Source: Paramecium pentaurelia
Taxonomy: Eukaryota; Ciliophora; Oligohymenophorea; Peniculida; Parameciidae
DNA length: 64,000 bases
Direction: 5' to 3'
Assembly: GCA_905183005.1 (NCBI GenBank)
Contig: CAJJDO010000068.1
Span: 186,001 to 250,000 of the forward strand
Shown here piece by piece: positions 50,650 to 62,938 of this stretch. The notes under the pieces were generated by a model. That model saw nothing but the letters and a program-made list of their open reading frames with translations, ran no database searches and had not been told where the DNA came from. Numbering within the stretch: position 1 is the stretch's first letter; each line of letters begins with the position of its first letter. The position numbers were made by a program, and so were the translations under genes.

Positions 50650-53600
50650 ATGATCCTAATCAATGCATTAATATCAAAAATATTAACAAAGTACTTAGAG
50701 TACGACGATAAAGCTTATAAATTGCCAGAAAGCTTAACTAACACTCTTTTAATTTTATCCTCTTTATTGAACTTGTCTTACATATATTATGAGAATAATT
50801 CTTCTTGGTTGTACATTATAGCATTAATGGCAAGACCTTCCATTATAATTCAAATACCTTATTTTTTTATTTTTGGGATTTTATTCCTGCTATTACATTC
50901 TTTGTATATAATTAAACCAGGTCTAATTGGAAGCAATATAATGAGTTTAATAAACTCTTTAATGAAAGTGGGATTAATGAATTTTGTGATTGAATAATTT
51001 GATGATATTTAAGGATAAATCATTGGAGGACTTATATTATTCTTTTAAGTATTTGAAATTATGTTTGTTTAAGGGACACTTAATATAGAAACAAAAAACT
51101 TTTAAAGAACAGAAATAACAATATTTTATGTAATTTAGTAAATTTTAAACATTTTGCTTATGATTTTTTATAAATTACAATATCACCTTAGAATTATTCA
51201 AATTATAGCAATAATAAATTCTGCAATATCAGGGTTAGATCTAATATTGATTAAAAATTAAAGGAACTCTTTTATTAGATTATTAATGATCTCAATTTAA
51301 TTGATAACACTTTACGTTGGAATAATTTAATTTATTTAATATGAGAATTCGTTTTCAATTATAATTATTCCTTTTTTATTGAAAATAGTGACTTCAGTCA
51401 AATTATCTGATTATATTTTCTGCGAGGATTAGATTATTAATGCATCAATTTTATTATAATAAAGGAAATTTTATGAGTGTTTTTTAATTTTAAATAAAGT
51501 TAAGGATGATTAATTTGTGAGGTAGGTAAAACGAAATGTTCTATTAAAGAAATGTGTTGATTAAATTAATTTTGATTTTCAACTAAAAACATAAACTCAA
51601 TAATTATTTGGAGTGGCACATAAACTTATTTAAAATGATATAAAAAATATAAAAATACTGAATGGTATTAAAAAACAGTTATATCGAAAAATAAATTTAT
51701 TGTAAAATTGGAAAAACAATGAATTTTCTTAAATTTACATTTATATAAAGTCATTACTTAAATTAAAATAAGAAATTGATAATTACTATTTAAAAGAACC
51801 AAATGGAATGGTTTAAGCATTAATTTGTTTCTTTTATGCAGAAATTTTAAATGATTTACTTGAAGCAAATGATATGATAATTCATGCTAAGAAAAGCATA
51901 GAATTATGTTATAATGATTATGTAACCAATAGACATATGTTTTACATTGTTACAAAATATGAAAATTAACAATTACATATGAGTAAAATTTCAAGTAATG
52001 CACCTTCTTATGTTTGTAATAAATAATTGCAAGAGTTAATTCCTAATGGTATCAAAGAATGGCATGATAAAATAGTTAATGAATTTATCAAAAAAGGAAA
52101 AAGTAAATTTATTAGATAATAAAATGAAAATTATATTAATCATGGTTAATTTATTGATTCTGTTGATTTTGCAATAGATATTACATATTCTGATGAACTT
52201 AATTTTATATGTCTTATAACTCCGATTCCATAGTAATAAATGACAATAATAGTAAATGAGAGATACCAAATAACAAACATAACTAATAAAGTTAGTTAAA
52301 CTAATAAATATTAAGATTTTTTTTAAAAAGGAATGTAGATTAATTAAATATTCACTGATTTGTAAGATATTAAAAATAGTTGCTACCTAGAAAATGTATA
52401 AATAAATTCATCCAAATTATAATCATCATTAGTTGATTTATAAGAGGATATTTCTTATTATTGTAGTTTAAATATTAATTTAAGAATACTTGAAAATAAA
52501 ATGATATACATGATTATACAATTGGAGAATTTATCTATAATTTCTTAAAATATTTTGAGTTCTACTAAAAAAGAAACAAAAACACATTAATCAAAATCTA
52601 GTTATGGTCTTAGTATAGCTCAAGAAGGTGATCTTATATGTCCTGCTAATATTTTAATTGATGAAGGAGCAGGTAAAAAATAACTGACTCAAATACTTAT
52701 TCATGAGCTTATTCAAAATGAAATTTAATTTGATACTTTGCAACCATAAATTATTTCACCTAGAGCTGAACCAGATCAAAATCTATTAATTAAAAGAGAT
52801 TCAAAGAATAGTAAGAAATTATCAATTAAATCAATACCATTAATAGAGAATAATTAAAAAGATAAAAAGTTTATTGATTAATAAAAGAATGAATTATTTG
52901 ATAGAGAAGATTAATCCTAAGTATCCTCTATAAGAATGTTGAGAAATTCAAAATTTTATAGAAAATATGATCTTTTCAATAAATTTAATAAGCATACTCC
53001 ATTGAAAAGATATCATTAATTAATAATCTTACTTTTTCTTTTATGTTTGATTTTATAAGGATCTTTTATCATTATTGTAATATTTAACATAATATTAGCA
53101 TTTGACTAGTCTGAATTTAGTAGCATTCGCAGTTGATATAAATTTACTGGAAATCAAAAATCTATTTTTTTAACCATTGGATATGTTTCTAGTAACAAGA
53201 TGGAATTTATGGACTTATAATTTTTAAAAAACTAATGGGATTATTTCTCCAGAAGAATATAATTCAGTATCAAAATTTGCTACTTCCAATTTAGCATTAG
53301 GTTTTGATTCTCTAAATTCTAATTTAAAATCTGTCCTTAATAGATAAGAATTGTAAAATTTACTCTAAAGTAAATATATAGAATCTTATTCTTATTTGGA
53401 TACTTTTAAATCTGAATAATATAATATGACACTAAGAACTGCCATTTAAGTTTTATTAAACTTTTAATACATTTTAAAGATGAATTATATATATGAAAAA
53501 ACGGTCAAAGCAGATAGCCCTTAAATATTTTATAGTTTTAAGAATTATCCAATAATGAGAGATATTATGAATTAATTAAATCAGGATATATTGACATAAA

Positions 53601-54799
53601 CATTGAATCGAGGTGAAAATTTCGAAGATTAACTTAAAACACTATTTTTATTAGAGTAAATATTTCTAATTTTCATAATTATAATAAATTGTTATGTTAA
53701 ATTCTTCATAAATAAAAGACTGATGCTATTTTTATAGTTGAGTCAATATTCAGATAATGATGCAATTTAAAATGAGATTTAAAAGAGTAAATTATTACTG
53801 GATTAATTATTGGGTGATAATTCATATATATTTAATTATAATCTATAATTGGATGAAAAGGAAGAATAGTTTTTGAAGGATAAAGGGGATAAAGGATAAA
53901 GAACTTTTAAATATTAAAGAAAGAAAAAAATACCTATATATAGATTTCTATTTGCATCAGTATTTTTTTATGCAATCATTACTTTAAATAGTTTAATTAA
54001 TTTTATTGAGTTTTAAGGATATCTATAAAATTATCCTTAAACATCTCAATATAAAAAATAGCTTGGTGATTTAGGTGGTGATATACCATTGATGTTTGCA
54101 CAAAGGGAAGTATTATATGGTAGAAAAAACTACATGTATTTAGATGCAGCATATTTCGATAAAATGTGGTTTTACATAAAAGAATCATTGACTAATACTA
54201 TGAAATATACCTCTCAAGATTTTGATTTTTCTAAGTAATTATATTTTATATAAAAGAATGCTTGTGACTGATTCATTTGTTTAATTTTATGATAGTATTT
54301 AGGATGGTGATCTTTGTACCTTTTTACCTGAATATCTAAAAGAGAAATCCAAGGATTTATGTCCAACTATTATGAATTAGAATATGAAACATGGATTGAA
54401 GGCTATGTTAATTTATATTTAGAATTTAATTGAAGTGGATATGGCTATAAATAATTTTACTTATAGGGCAGTTCCAACATAGAATGAATTAGAAGGAGCA
54501 TTTATGATCTCAGAATTAATTAATGTAATAAATTCGTATTTCTATAATGATCTTATTGGATTAACTACTGATTTAGTTAATTAATAAAAAGTAATAAAAT
54601 TATTAATAATTAATAGATATTTAACATCTTGTATTTACTACTTCTAACCTTTATTATGATAATAATAATAACATTCTTTAGAAACTAAGTATATGAGAAT
54701 AGTCAAATTATTATTCATTTTGTTTACTTAGTCCCATCTTAAACTTTATTTGCAGATGATACATTTGAAAGATCTATGAGAACACTTATTAATTTATGA
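50650..54799 (+). CDS. Giant multi-pass membrane protein with PAS domains, paralog B
   Basis: 1,359 aa with introns of 22, 22 and 26 nt at positions matching those of the upstream paralog. Same layout: N-terminal helices, PAS (KISSNAPSYVCNKQLQELIP, GIKEWHDKIVNEFIKKGKSK), Gln-rich linker, helix pair, loop ending PLMFAQREVLYGRKNYMYLD, and a C-terminal helix (LYLLLLTFIMIIIITFF). Conserved segments shared with paralog A include DINLLEIKNL, YLDT-K-EQYNMTLRTAIQVL and FAQREVLY. The start aligns: LISKILTKYLEYDDKAYKLP against LQLLARLLEFENKAYILP. Tail-to-tail with the third PAS gene, 70 bp between stops. Confidence 0.8.
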
Positions 54800-54869
54800 A
54801 TATAATTTTTATAGTAAAATTTGATATAGAATATCTCCTATCATCATTTTACAAAATCTTTCTTATTTT

Positions 54870-57800
54870 TCATTCTATTTCATGCATTCTATTTAAATAT
54901 TCTCTGATTGCTTTATTTCTCTTAATTAAACTTAATGGAATATTGGCTAATAATAGAGTTGTTTTCTTAATCTAAATGGAATATAAAATGAAAATTTACT
55001 TCATTATTTATTTTAGTAGCAGTAGGCCACCAAAAGAAAAGATAAATTAAGACTAAAACAACTAAAAATACTATAAAAATGGCTACAGAAGTAGTTGTAT
55101 TTGTATCAACATCTTTTTGTACACATTACAAAAATAAATCAGTAGTAAACGAAAAGATTTATCTAAGATAAAGATCTTAAAGTGTATCTAAAATTATATC
55201 AATCTATTATTACTAATTTCATGTGTTTATCTATTCGTATATAATAGAGATAATGCTTTATTATAAGTTGAATTGGATGTAAAATTATATAGAGTATCTG
55301 AGATAATATAAGAGGGATCTTTCATGATATTATGATACTCTTATAATTGTGATCTAATATCTTCAAAATATCTTGAGAGTGCTAATGATAAAGATTAATC
55401 AATGATTCCCTCTATGAATGATTAACAAATATTAATATCAATATCAATTATTTAAAATAAGTATTAACATGCACCAGATTTCATTAAAGAATCAAAATGA
55501 GTACTATATGTAGGATTATGATATTATATATTTGAAGAATGTTCTTTTTAGATTTTAGTATTGAGATCATATAATTCTTTTACGAAAGTGGAAGAAATGA
55601 GATAAGATGAATTGCCTTAAACTTCAAAATTGGGATCTATAATCATCTACCTAATTACATTATTAGAAAATGTTATATTAGGAACTAATTAACTTGTTGC
55701 TTCTATTTCATCAACTAATGATCTAAATGCATTTTATAAATAATCTCCAATTAAAAAATGAGTTAGAAAATATCCTAATAACATTACCATTGAAATAGCA
55801 AATTAAAGATAAAAATTACGCTTATTTTTTAAATCATATTTATATTTCTTTCTTTTTTTATGTCTCTCCAAATATTCTTCATCTTCATCTTAAACTTCAT
55901 CATCATCCATAAATCCTTCATTATCTCTATGTATTTCATCATCTTCTTCACCTACTTAAAGTGAATTAAAATAACCCTCACAAATATTCACCAATTTTTT
56001 TACCTTATTAATTTAAATCTATAAAAATAATTTCATAATAATCTCTTAATTCTAACTAACCAAACTAAACATGCATGTAATCAATGGTACTGATACTACA
56101 GCAAAAGTACATGCAACAATAAATAAAGTAATGATAATAGATGATTCATTCAGTTTTTCTTTTAATTGAGATCCATATATATTTGCACTCTATACTACAG
56201 CATCAAAATAATTATTCAATAAATTATAACTTATAAAAAATTGAGATTCTGGATTATATTCTTATAGCAATTCTAATGCTTTAGATAATATTTAAGCAGT
56301 TGCTTAATTTAAATCCACCAATTATGTTGATAGAGTTCCACTTTAATCTCTACCAGTCATCTTTACAGAATTTGTTCTTATTAAATCAATTTAATATCCT
56401 TCAACAACTGCTGATTGTAAAATAAATTATAATTCTTAAAAATTTGAAATACTCTAATTTAAACCTTATCTTTATTCAGCTATTCTTTTTGTTTAATCAA
56501 CAAATGGATTTAATTGATTCAATAATTATAATTCGACTGTTTACCATAAAATTCTTTAACCCAAAGCAACTCTTTAATTACTATTAATAACATTCATATA
56601 TCCATCATATACTTAAAGGAACAATTATTATGATAATATATAATTTAATAGACCTAAAACTCCCAAAAATATGATAAGAAGTGCAGCATTCCATCTAAAA
56701 CATGTTAAACTTGATTAATTAGCACTTCTGCTCTCCTTTAAGAATTGAACAAAAGTCTTCTTTGATTTATAAACATTTGTATTTCCATTCTCTTATTCTT
56801 AATCTTCTTCTTATTTTGATGGCATTTAACCTACTATTTTTGATTATCCATCTTCTTCTTCTTCAAAGTCCATATTCTTATATTCATCTGAATCAAATAA
56901 TTATCCTCCTATCAAAATCATTGTTTTTATTCCCAAAGATAAATCATTATTTTTATCTTCTACTTTTGATGATGGAGTCTTGTCATCATCATTTTTTTAA
57001 GAAAATTCATAAGTTTCATCTTATTTTGAAATTGAAATAGCTGACATCTAAAAATTTTAATCAGAAATATACTCTCCAACAAATTTATATATAAATTGAT
57101 CAGGAAGTTTAACATTGTTATCTTTTCTATATTGTTTTTTTTATTGTTCAATTCTTTCTTTCATTCCTGGTATTTCTTTTGAATCAAATTAAAATAAAAA
57201 TTTTTAATTAGAATTCAATTATTTTCTTGTTGAAGCCAAACCATATTCAGAAGGAGTTTATAATATAGATTTTTCATTTCTTATTTACTCTAATTTAATA
57301 ATGTAACCAAATAATTGAGCTTATCTTTCATCCTTTTTATGATGTTAAGATTATGGAACATTAAGTGTAAGGTTGGTTTAAACTAAATTTCCTTCTTTAT
57401 TCTAATTATTAATAAATCTATTCACACATATGATAATTTCACTTACATATACTTAAAATTATTACTATATAAATTAATCTCTACTCTTATATTAAACAGT
57501 TGTTTCATAACCTTATTTACTCATAAGTTCTTATTTGAACTCTTCAAATTATGGTATTAGATCAGAAACTTAAGTTTTTTTCTTTGATATATAATTAAGA
57601 TCAATGTGGAATAGACTAATAAATTATGCACTAATATTTTCAATACACATATCAAAACAATTAACTATCATATAAGCTTAATTTTTAAAATATCTTTCTT
57701 GTTTTATTGCAGCAAAGAATTGAGACCCATTTATTAATGAAGGGATATATCTGATATAAATAAAGAATGGAAAAATGTATCCAGATTTATGTTTTCCTAT

Positions 57801-59898
57801 CAATAACCTTTCTTTATTTATTACTCTGCTTTCTTAACTATAAGTGTAGCCTTCTAAAAATTAATCATGATATTGAGCATAAATATTTGGCATAAGAACA
57901 TTAATTTTTCTATCAAGTAATTCTGATTTAGTATACCCAAACATCTTTGCACAAGATTAATTTAAACCTAGAATTCTACTGAAATTTCCATCTTCTGCTG
58001 AAATACTAATTAAAGCAGTTGATTCATTAACAAAATCTTTTAGATTATTTATAATCTTTCCACGATCCATTTCTAAAGTTTATAAATTTTTTAATCTTTC
58101 TACAACATCTTCAGCTTCTTCTCTATCATTAAGTACATCTATCAAATATCTTGAATACATCATTAATAATGTTGGTGGTAAATCAAAATTGATTTTCATA
58201 ATACGTTTCCATTAATCATCTAAAACTTTATCAACATACAACATCCTTAAACCTACTTCATATAATTTTCCAAGATCTGGAGTATCTTCTCTTAATTTAA
58301 TCCAAAAATCTAAATGCAATTAAGTAGATTTTTCTATTAACATTTTAATTTCTCTTAAATTATTTTCAGCAGTAAATTCATTTACATTTGTCAGATTCCC
58401 AGAGTCAAACATTTATTCTTCTATTATTTTCCTTAATCTGAATACTAAAAATTATTAATCTAAATAAGGTTTTTCTTAATCTGCCAATGCTAATTCTTAT
58501 AATGCTTAAATGGTAGATTACATTTTTTCGAATAAAAATAAAGCATGTGAAATTCTCAATTCTATACAATTAGGATAACGAGTCAAACTTAGAACATATG
58601 TCTTTTCAACAATATAAATCAATATCACATATTAGTTTTTCATTTATAGATCCTTTACTCCCTTTTTAAATTTTTCAATTCTCTTATCATTCATATTCTT
58701 TGGTGAACAAGGACAATCATCTCTTTTACAAGTTACTTTATGATATTCTACATAACCATCTAATAATGATGCAATACTTTCATCTTTATCATAATATCCA
58801 ACCAATTTAGTTAAATATTATAACAATTACAAAGATTAATCCAAAGAATCAAATTTATTTGAATCTGACATCATTACTTCATATCTATACTCTTTACGCA
58901 CTAATATTATGATTAATAATAATGGTGTACATATTACCCATAATTATGGTGCTCCATCATAATCTGTATTTTCTAAAATTAATCCTAATACAACCATCAT
59001 CATTGTCCATAAGATGATCATATGTTGACCATTTAATAATTTGGCAAAGTATATATTCAAATATATACTAGATTTATTAAATGAATGAAACAATTTAATA
59101 GAGAATAATGTTAAGATTATAATAATCAATAATCTTTAATTTTAAACATCTAAAATTGTAAAACATAATACTATCACAACTTTAAAAATTACAAATATTA
59201 GATCTTCTCTACCTGTTATTTTGCATTATGGATTATTTATCTAAAATCGAGATTCAAAAAACATTAATGTAACTAGTGTGCTAACAGCAATTAATATAAT
59301 CACAGCAATAGAACACAATAAAACGTGTAATAAATAATTTCCATTATAACATTATTAATCAGTGTATATTTTATGAATATGAGTAGTATTATCACAATTG
59401 AATATAGTTAAAAACAATTATAAAATAGGCATGAATAAAACATAATTTAATACTTCAAAAAATATTTTTAGAATCATTAAAGTACCAGTCATTCTACCTA
59501 AACTTGCAGATTTTAAAGCTATAAACAATACAACTATTAATAAGAGCATAATTAATCCCATTACAATATAGTTTACTAAAATATAGGTTTAGAAACTCAA
59601 ATTTTTCAAATAAGGCTAAATCATAAAATAACTAAAAAATGAATTAAGTGTAGATGTCCATGATTTTACTTTCCAAAGTGAAGAAAACTAAATAATTTAT
59701 TATTATATATACTTCATCAATGAAAAAGAAATGAAATACTTACAAACTTTCAATTAGTATAAAAATTACATAAATAAAGAATGGGAAATTATCTCCTAAA
59801 ATTAAATTATGTACTATTTCGAAAAACATTATTTTAAATGAGTGTTAAATCTTATCTATATTAGTTTTATCATCTTCAAACAATGAAGTTCTTTTCAT
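54870..59898 (-). CDS. Giant membrane PAS protein, third family member
   Basis: About 1,630 aa; several short introns inferred, including one near the 3' end that yields the terminal exon TLLLANIPLSLIKRNKAIRE. The N-terminus holds roughly ten membrane helices (residues ~30-330). A short Cys cluster, CKRDDCPCSPKN, precedes a long helical region, then a PAS domain: SISAEDGNFSRILGLNQSCA, MFGYTKSELLDRKINVLMPN, IYAQYHDQFLEGY and IGKHKSGYIFPFFIYIRYIP. Acidic low-complexity linkers follow, then further helices and a second extracellular region (LLIIFLGVLGLLNYIL; ITLFIVACTFAVVSVPLIT), ending with VAIFIVFLVVLVLIYLFFWW. Intron-level details are less certain than in the tandem pair. Confidence 0.78.
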
Positions 59899-59997
59899 TT
59901 TTATTTAATAATTATATATATATATATATATAATACTAAATTTTAATTACTATATTATATTCTAATAATACAATAAACATAATCTAATAATATAATA

Positions 59998-60927
59998 TCA
60001 ATCTATCCAATCTATCTATTTTATTTCTTTTATTTTATTTTATTCACCTAATTCTTCAAGTTATTTTATTATTTAATCTATACTTGGACGTACACTTTAA
60101 CATGGATTAATCATTTATTTCATTAAATTTATTACAGATTTATCTATTGAAATATTTTCTATTTTCTTTAATATTTATGTTTAATCCATTCCATAATTCA
60201 TTATTTGATCTTTTATTTTCTCTCCTTCAAAACTTAATTAGATAATAAATACCTTCAAATAATTATTCTTTTTTAAAGATTTCATAAAATACACAACCTA
60301 AAGACCAAATATCCACTTTATTATTTATTATTACTTTATCTTAAATCATTTCAATTGCCTAAAAAGCAGGAGTTCCAATATTCTATATTATTTCTTAATT
60401 TTAAGTTCTCACAAATCCCATATCACATAATTTGAATATATTATCAATTAATAAAAAGTTTTCAGGTTTGATGTCACAATGAATCAAACCAAGCGAATGA
60501 AATTCTTAAACACAGTAACTAATCTTTAAATTGCAAACAGAATTACCTTTTTACAAAGGTTAATCTTTTCTGAATCCAAAAAGTTTTATTATTATTGAAT
60601 ATATCTATAAAGATCTAACGTACCTAATTCCATTACAATTATATAGTATTATTCATATTCAAAATGATCAAAAAATCTTATTATACGATTATAAGTTTAT
60701 TTATCTATTAGTTTATTTATTATATCAATTTAATTCTAACTTTTTCTAAAAAGCAATTTAAGAGCAACTAATTTCTCAATTTTCATTTAATATATTTAGA
60801 CAGCTTCAAAAACATATCCTTCATATCCCTCTCCAATTACCTTTCTGAATTAATATTGTTTTTCAGGGTTATTAATATTTGATATGGTCTTATTAATGAA
60901 ATATCTAGGAGTAATTCTTTATTGCAT
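59998..60927 (-). CDS. Protein kinase with altered catalytic motifs
   Basis: 292 aa with introns of 23 and 28 nt, both ending AAG. The kinase fold is complete: VIGEGYEGYVFEA Gly loop, VALKLLFRK lysine, LIHCDIKPENFLLI catalytic loop (Cys in place of the usual Arg of HRD, so non-RD), LCDMGF in place of DFG, GTPAFQAIEMI in place of the APE region, and VDIWSLGCVFYEIF. Asp in both the catalytic and magnesium positions is kept, so activity is possible. Family unclear; closest in feel to CAMK/NEK-type kinases. The end is EIKQIDWID. Confidence 0.82.
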
Positions 60928-61416
60928 TTATTTTATAAATAATTCTAAAAATATAATTACTAAATTAAGCTACATATTTTAAATTAAATATATAATTTAT
61001 AAATAAACATGTATATAATACAAGACTGATTATTTACTAATGTAAAATGAACTAATATATATTAGTATAAATATGTTAATTTTATATAAAAATCTCTTAA
61101 TTCCTAATAATAATATTGAATTTGTCTGAGATTTTAATTAAAAAGAAAATAAATCAATAGTTATAATTTATGTGGATTTAAATTATTTGAGATTGTTAAT
61201 TGAAAGATTTATTTTAATAGATTGTTGATTAATTTGATTTTGTATCACAAAACAGGCAGAATTTTAGGATATTTCTGAAATATTAATTAGTAATTGCTTT
61301 AAAAAGATAGTAAAAGGTGTTTTAATTAGTTAAAGATAAAGTTTTTGGAATACTTATTATTAATTATATCCGATTTAAAATAACATGATCTATCAATAAA
61401 ATATACATAATCTATT
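60928..61416. other. Spacer, nothing recognised
   Basis: About 490 bp upstream of the kinase start and downstream of the PDI stop. A+T-rich, no frame or repeat of interest. Confidence 0.5.
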
Positions 61417-62894
61417 TCACAAATCATCACGATGACTTCCTTTAGTATCATCATGGAATTCATAATTTGAATGTTCCTTAATAAAGGTTATCAATCTATC
61501 CCTTTGAATTTTATTAACTTTTTGAATAAATTTGGTGTAATTCTTATTTCCTTTATATATTCTAATCTTATAGATATCAGTTGGGTCTGAGAAATCACTG
61601 TATTCATTTTGAGTCACATCTGCAATAGCAAATTTGACTTTACTAATTTAGGTGATCAACTTAGCTACTTCAGCAAATTCAGGTAAAAGGGATACACTAT
61701 AATAAAATATATTAATTACTGTTCAGAGTCATATGAATTATAATAGAAAATAACCCAATCTTCAGATGAATTTATAACTCTTTAATATGAATTACCTGTG
61801 AGTATTTCAACATTTTGTGTATAATTTGGATTATCCAATTTTTATGATTTATAATGCTTTTGTGCTTTTCCATTTTTGAAATCAAGAATAAATTAATCAA
61901 TATTCTGTTTAGTAAATGCTTAATTGAATTTATACTTATAAACTCCATACTTTTGTAAACCAAATAAGGCTGGTGTTCCATTGAAATCACCTATTTATTT
62001 TTAGAGTTCTGGGAACAATTGATTAGTGACACTACATTTAATAAATAATAAATGATCTTCATGAGGATGATCAAGACTAATAGATTTAAGTGCATCATGA
62101 GCATTTCTATCTTTCATTTATGTTTCATCTACTAATAATATTAGTGTAGATCTGTCTTATTTGAATATCTTCTTTGCAACATCTTCATTATATTCTTAGA
62201 GTCTCTAAAATTAATTGGTTTCAATAAAGGCCTTTAAATCAGAAACCTTGATCTATTTAGGTTAATAAACAACAGGAGATTTATCATATTTCTTATAGGC
62301 CACTAAGGAATCAGTAGGACCAAAACCTAATTCTTATTATACGTTTTCTAAGAAAGTATGATAAAATTCCAAATTTCCATATGCATGACTATAATCCTTG
62401 TATCTTTTGAAACCTCTATCTTCTTAATTTTCAGCCATATAGAGAAACATTAATTGACTTTAAGTTATCTGGTCTTTGATTTATTAAATGGTTTTCAATT
62501 CTTTAGTACCTTCATTAAGTTATTCATACATCCACATAATAACACTATCACTAGTTCTGGGTCCTTCAAATTTCTTGTATTTATTGCCATGATCTTAAGA
62601 TAAGATCACAGAAGGAAATCCATTGACTTCAAATTGTTTTGCAATGTCTTTGTAATTATGACCATCAACTTTGGCAAAGACAAAGCCTTCTTCTTTTAAT
62701 TATTTAGCTGCTTTTTCAACTTCAGGTTAGAATCTTTCACAATGACCACATTGAGGAGTGTAGAAGAAGATCATGGATATTTCATTCTTTTCAAAGAATT
62801 GTTTTGAATTTTTATCAAATACTACATGTAAATCATTTTCTTCTTTTGCTTGAGCATAGAGAATCAAAATAGATAACGCAATTTGGAAATACAT
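61417..62894 (-). CDS. Protein disulfide isomerase
   Basis: 484 aa with one intron, 61697-61719. A signal peptide (MYFQIALSILILYAQA) leads into a thioredoxin domain with active site TPQCGHCERF, then two redox-inactive thioredoxin-like domains and a final one around DWVIFYYNSYDSEHVSLLPE, where the CxxC is lost. The C-terminus is GSHRDDL, an HDEL/KDEL-like signal. It should work in the ER on secretory proteins as oxidase/isomerase, with a single redox centre rather than two. The start is only 44 bp from the divergent SET-domain gene. Confidence 0.9.
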
Positions 62895-62938
62895 AAATTA
62901 AAAATGTATACGTATGTTTCTAGAATATTTTAATTATT
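62895..62938. promoter_or_regulatory. 44-bp bidirectional promoter candidate
   Basis: Lies between the start codons of PDI (minus) and the SET gene (plus), so both 5' UTRs and cores must fit here or overlap the coding exons. It contains the palindromic word gtatacgtat. Confidence 0.5.
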
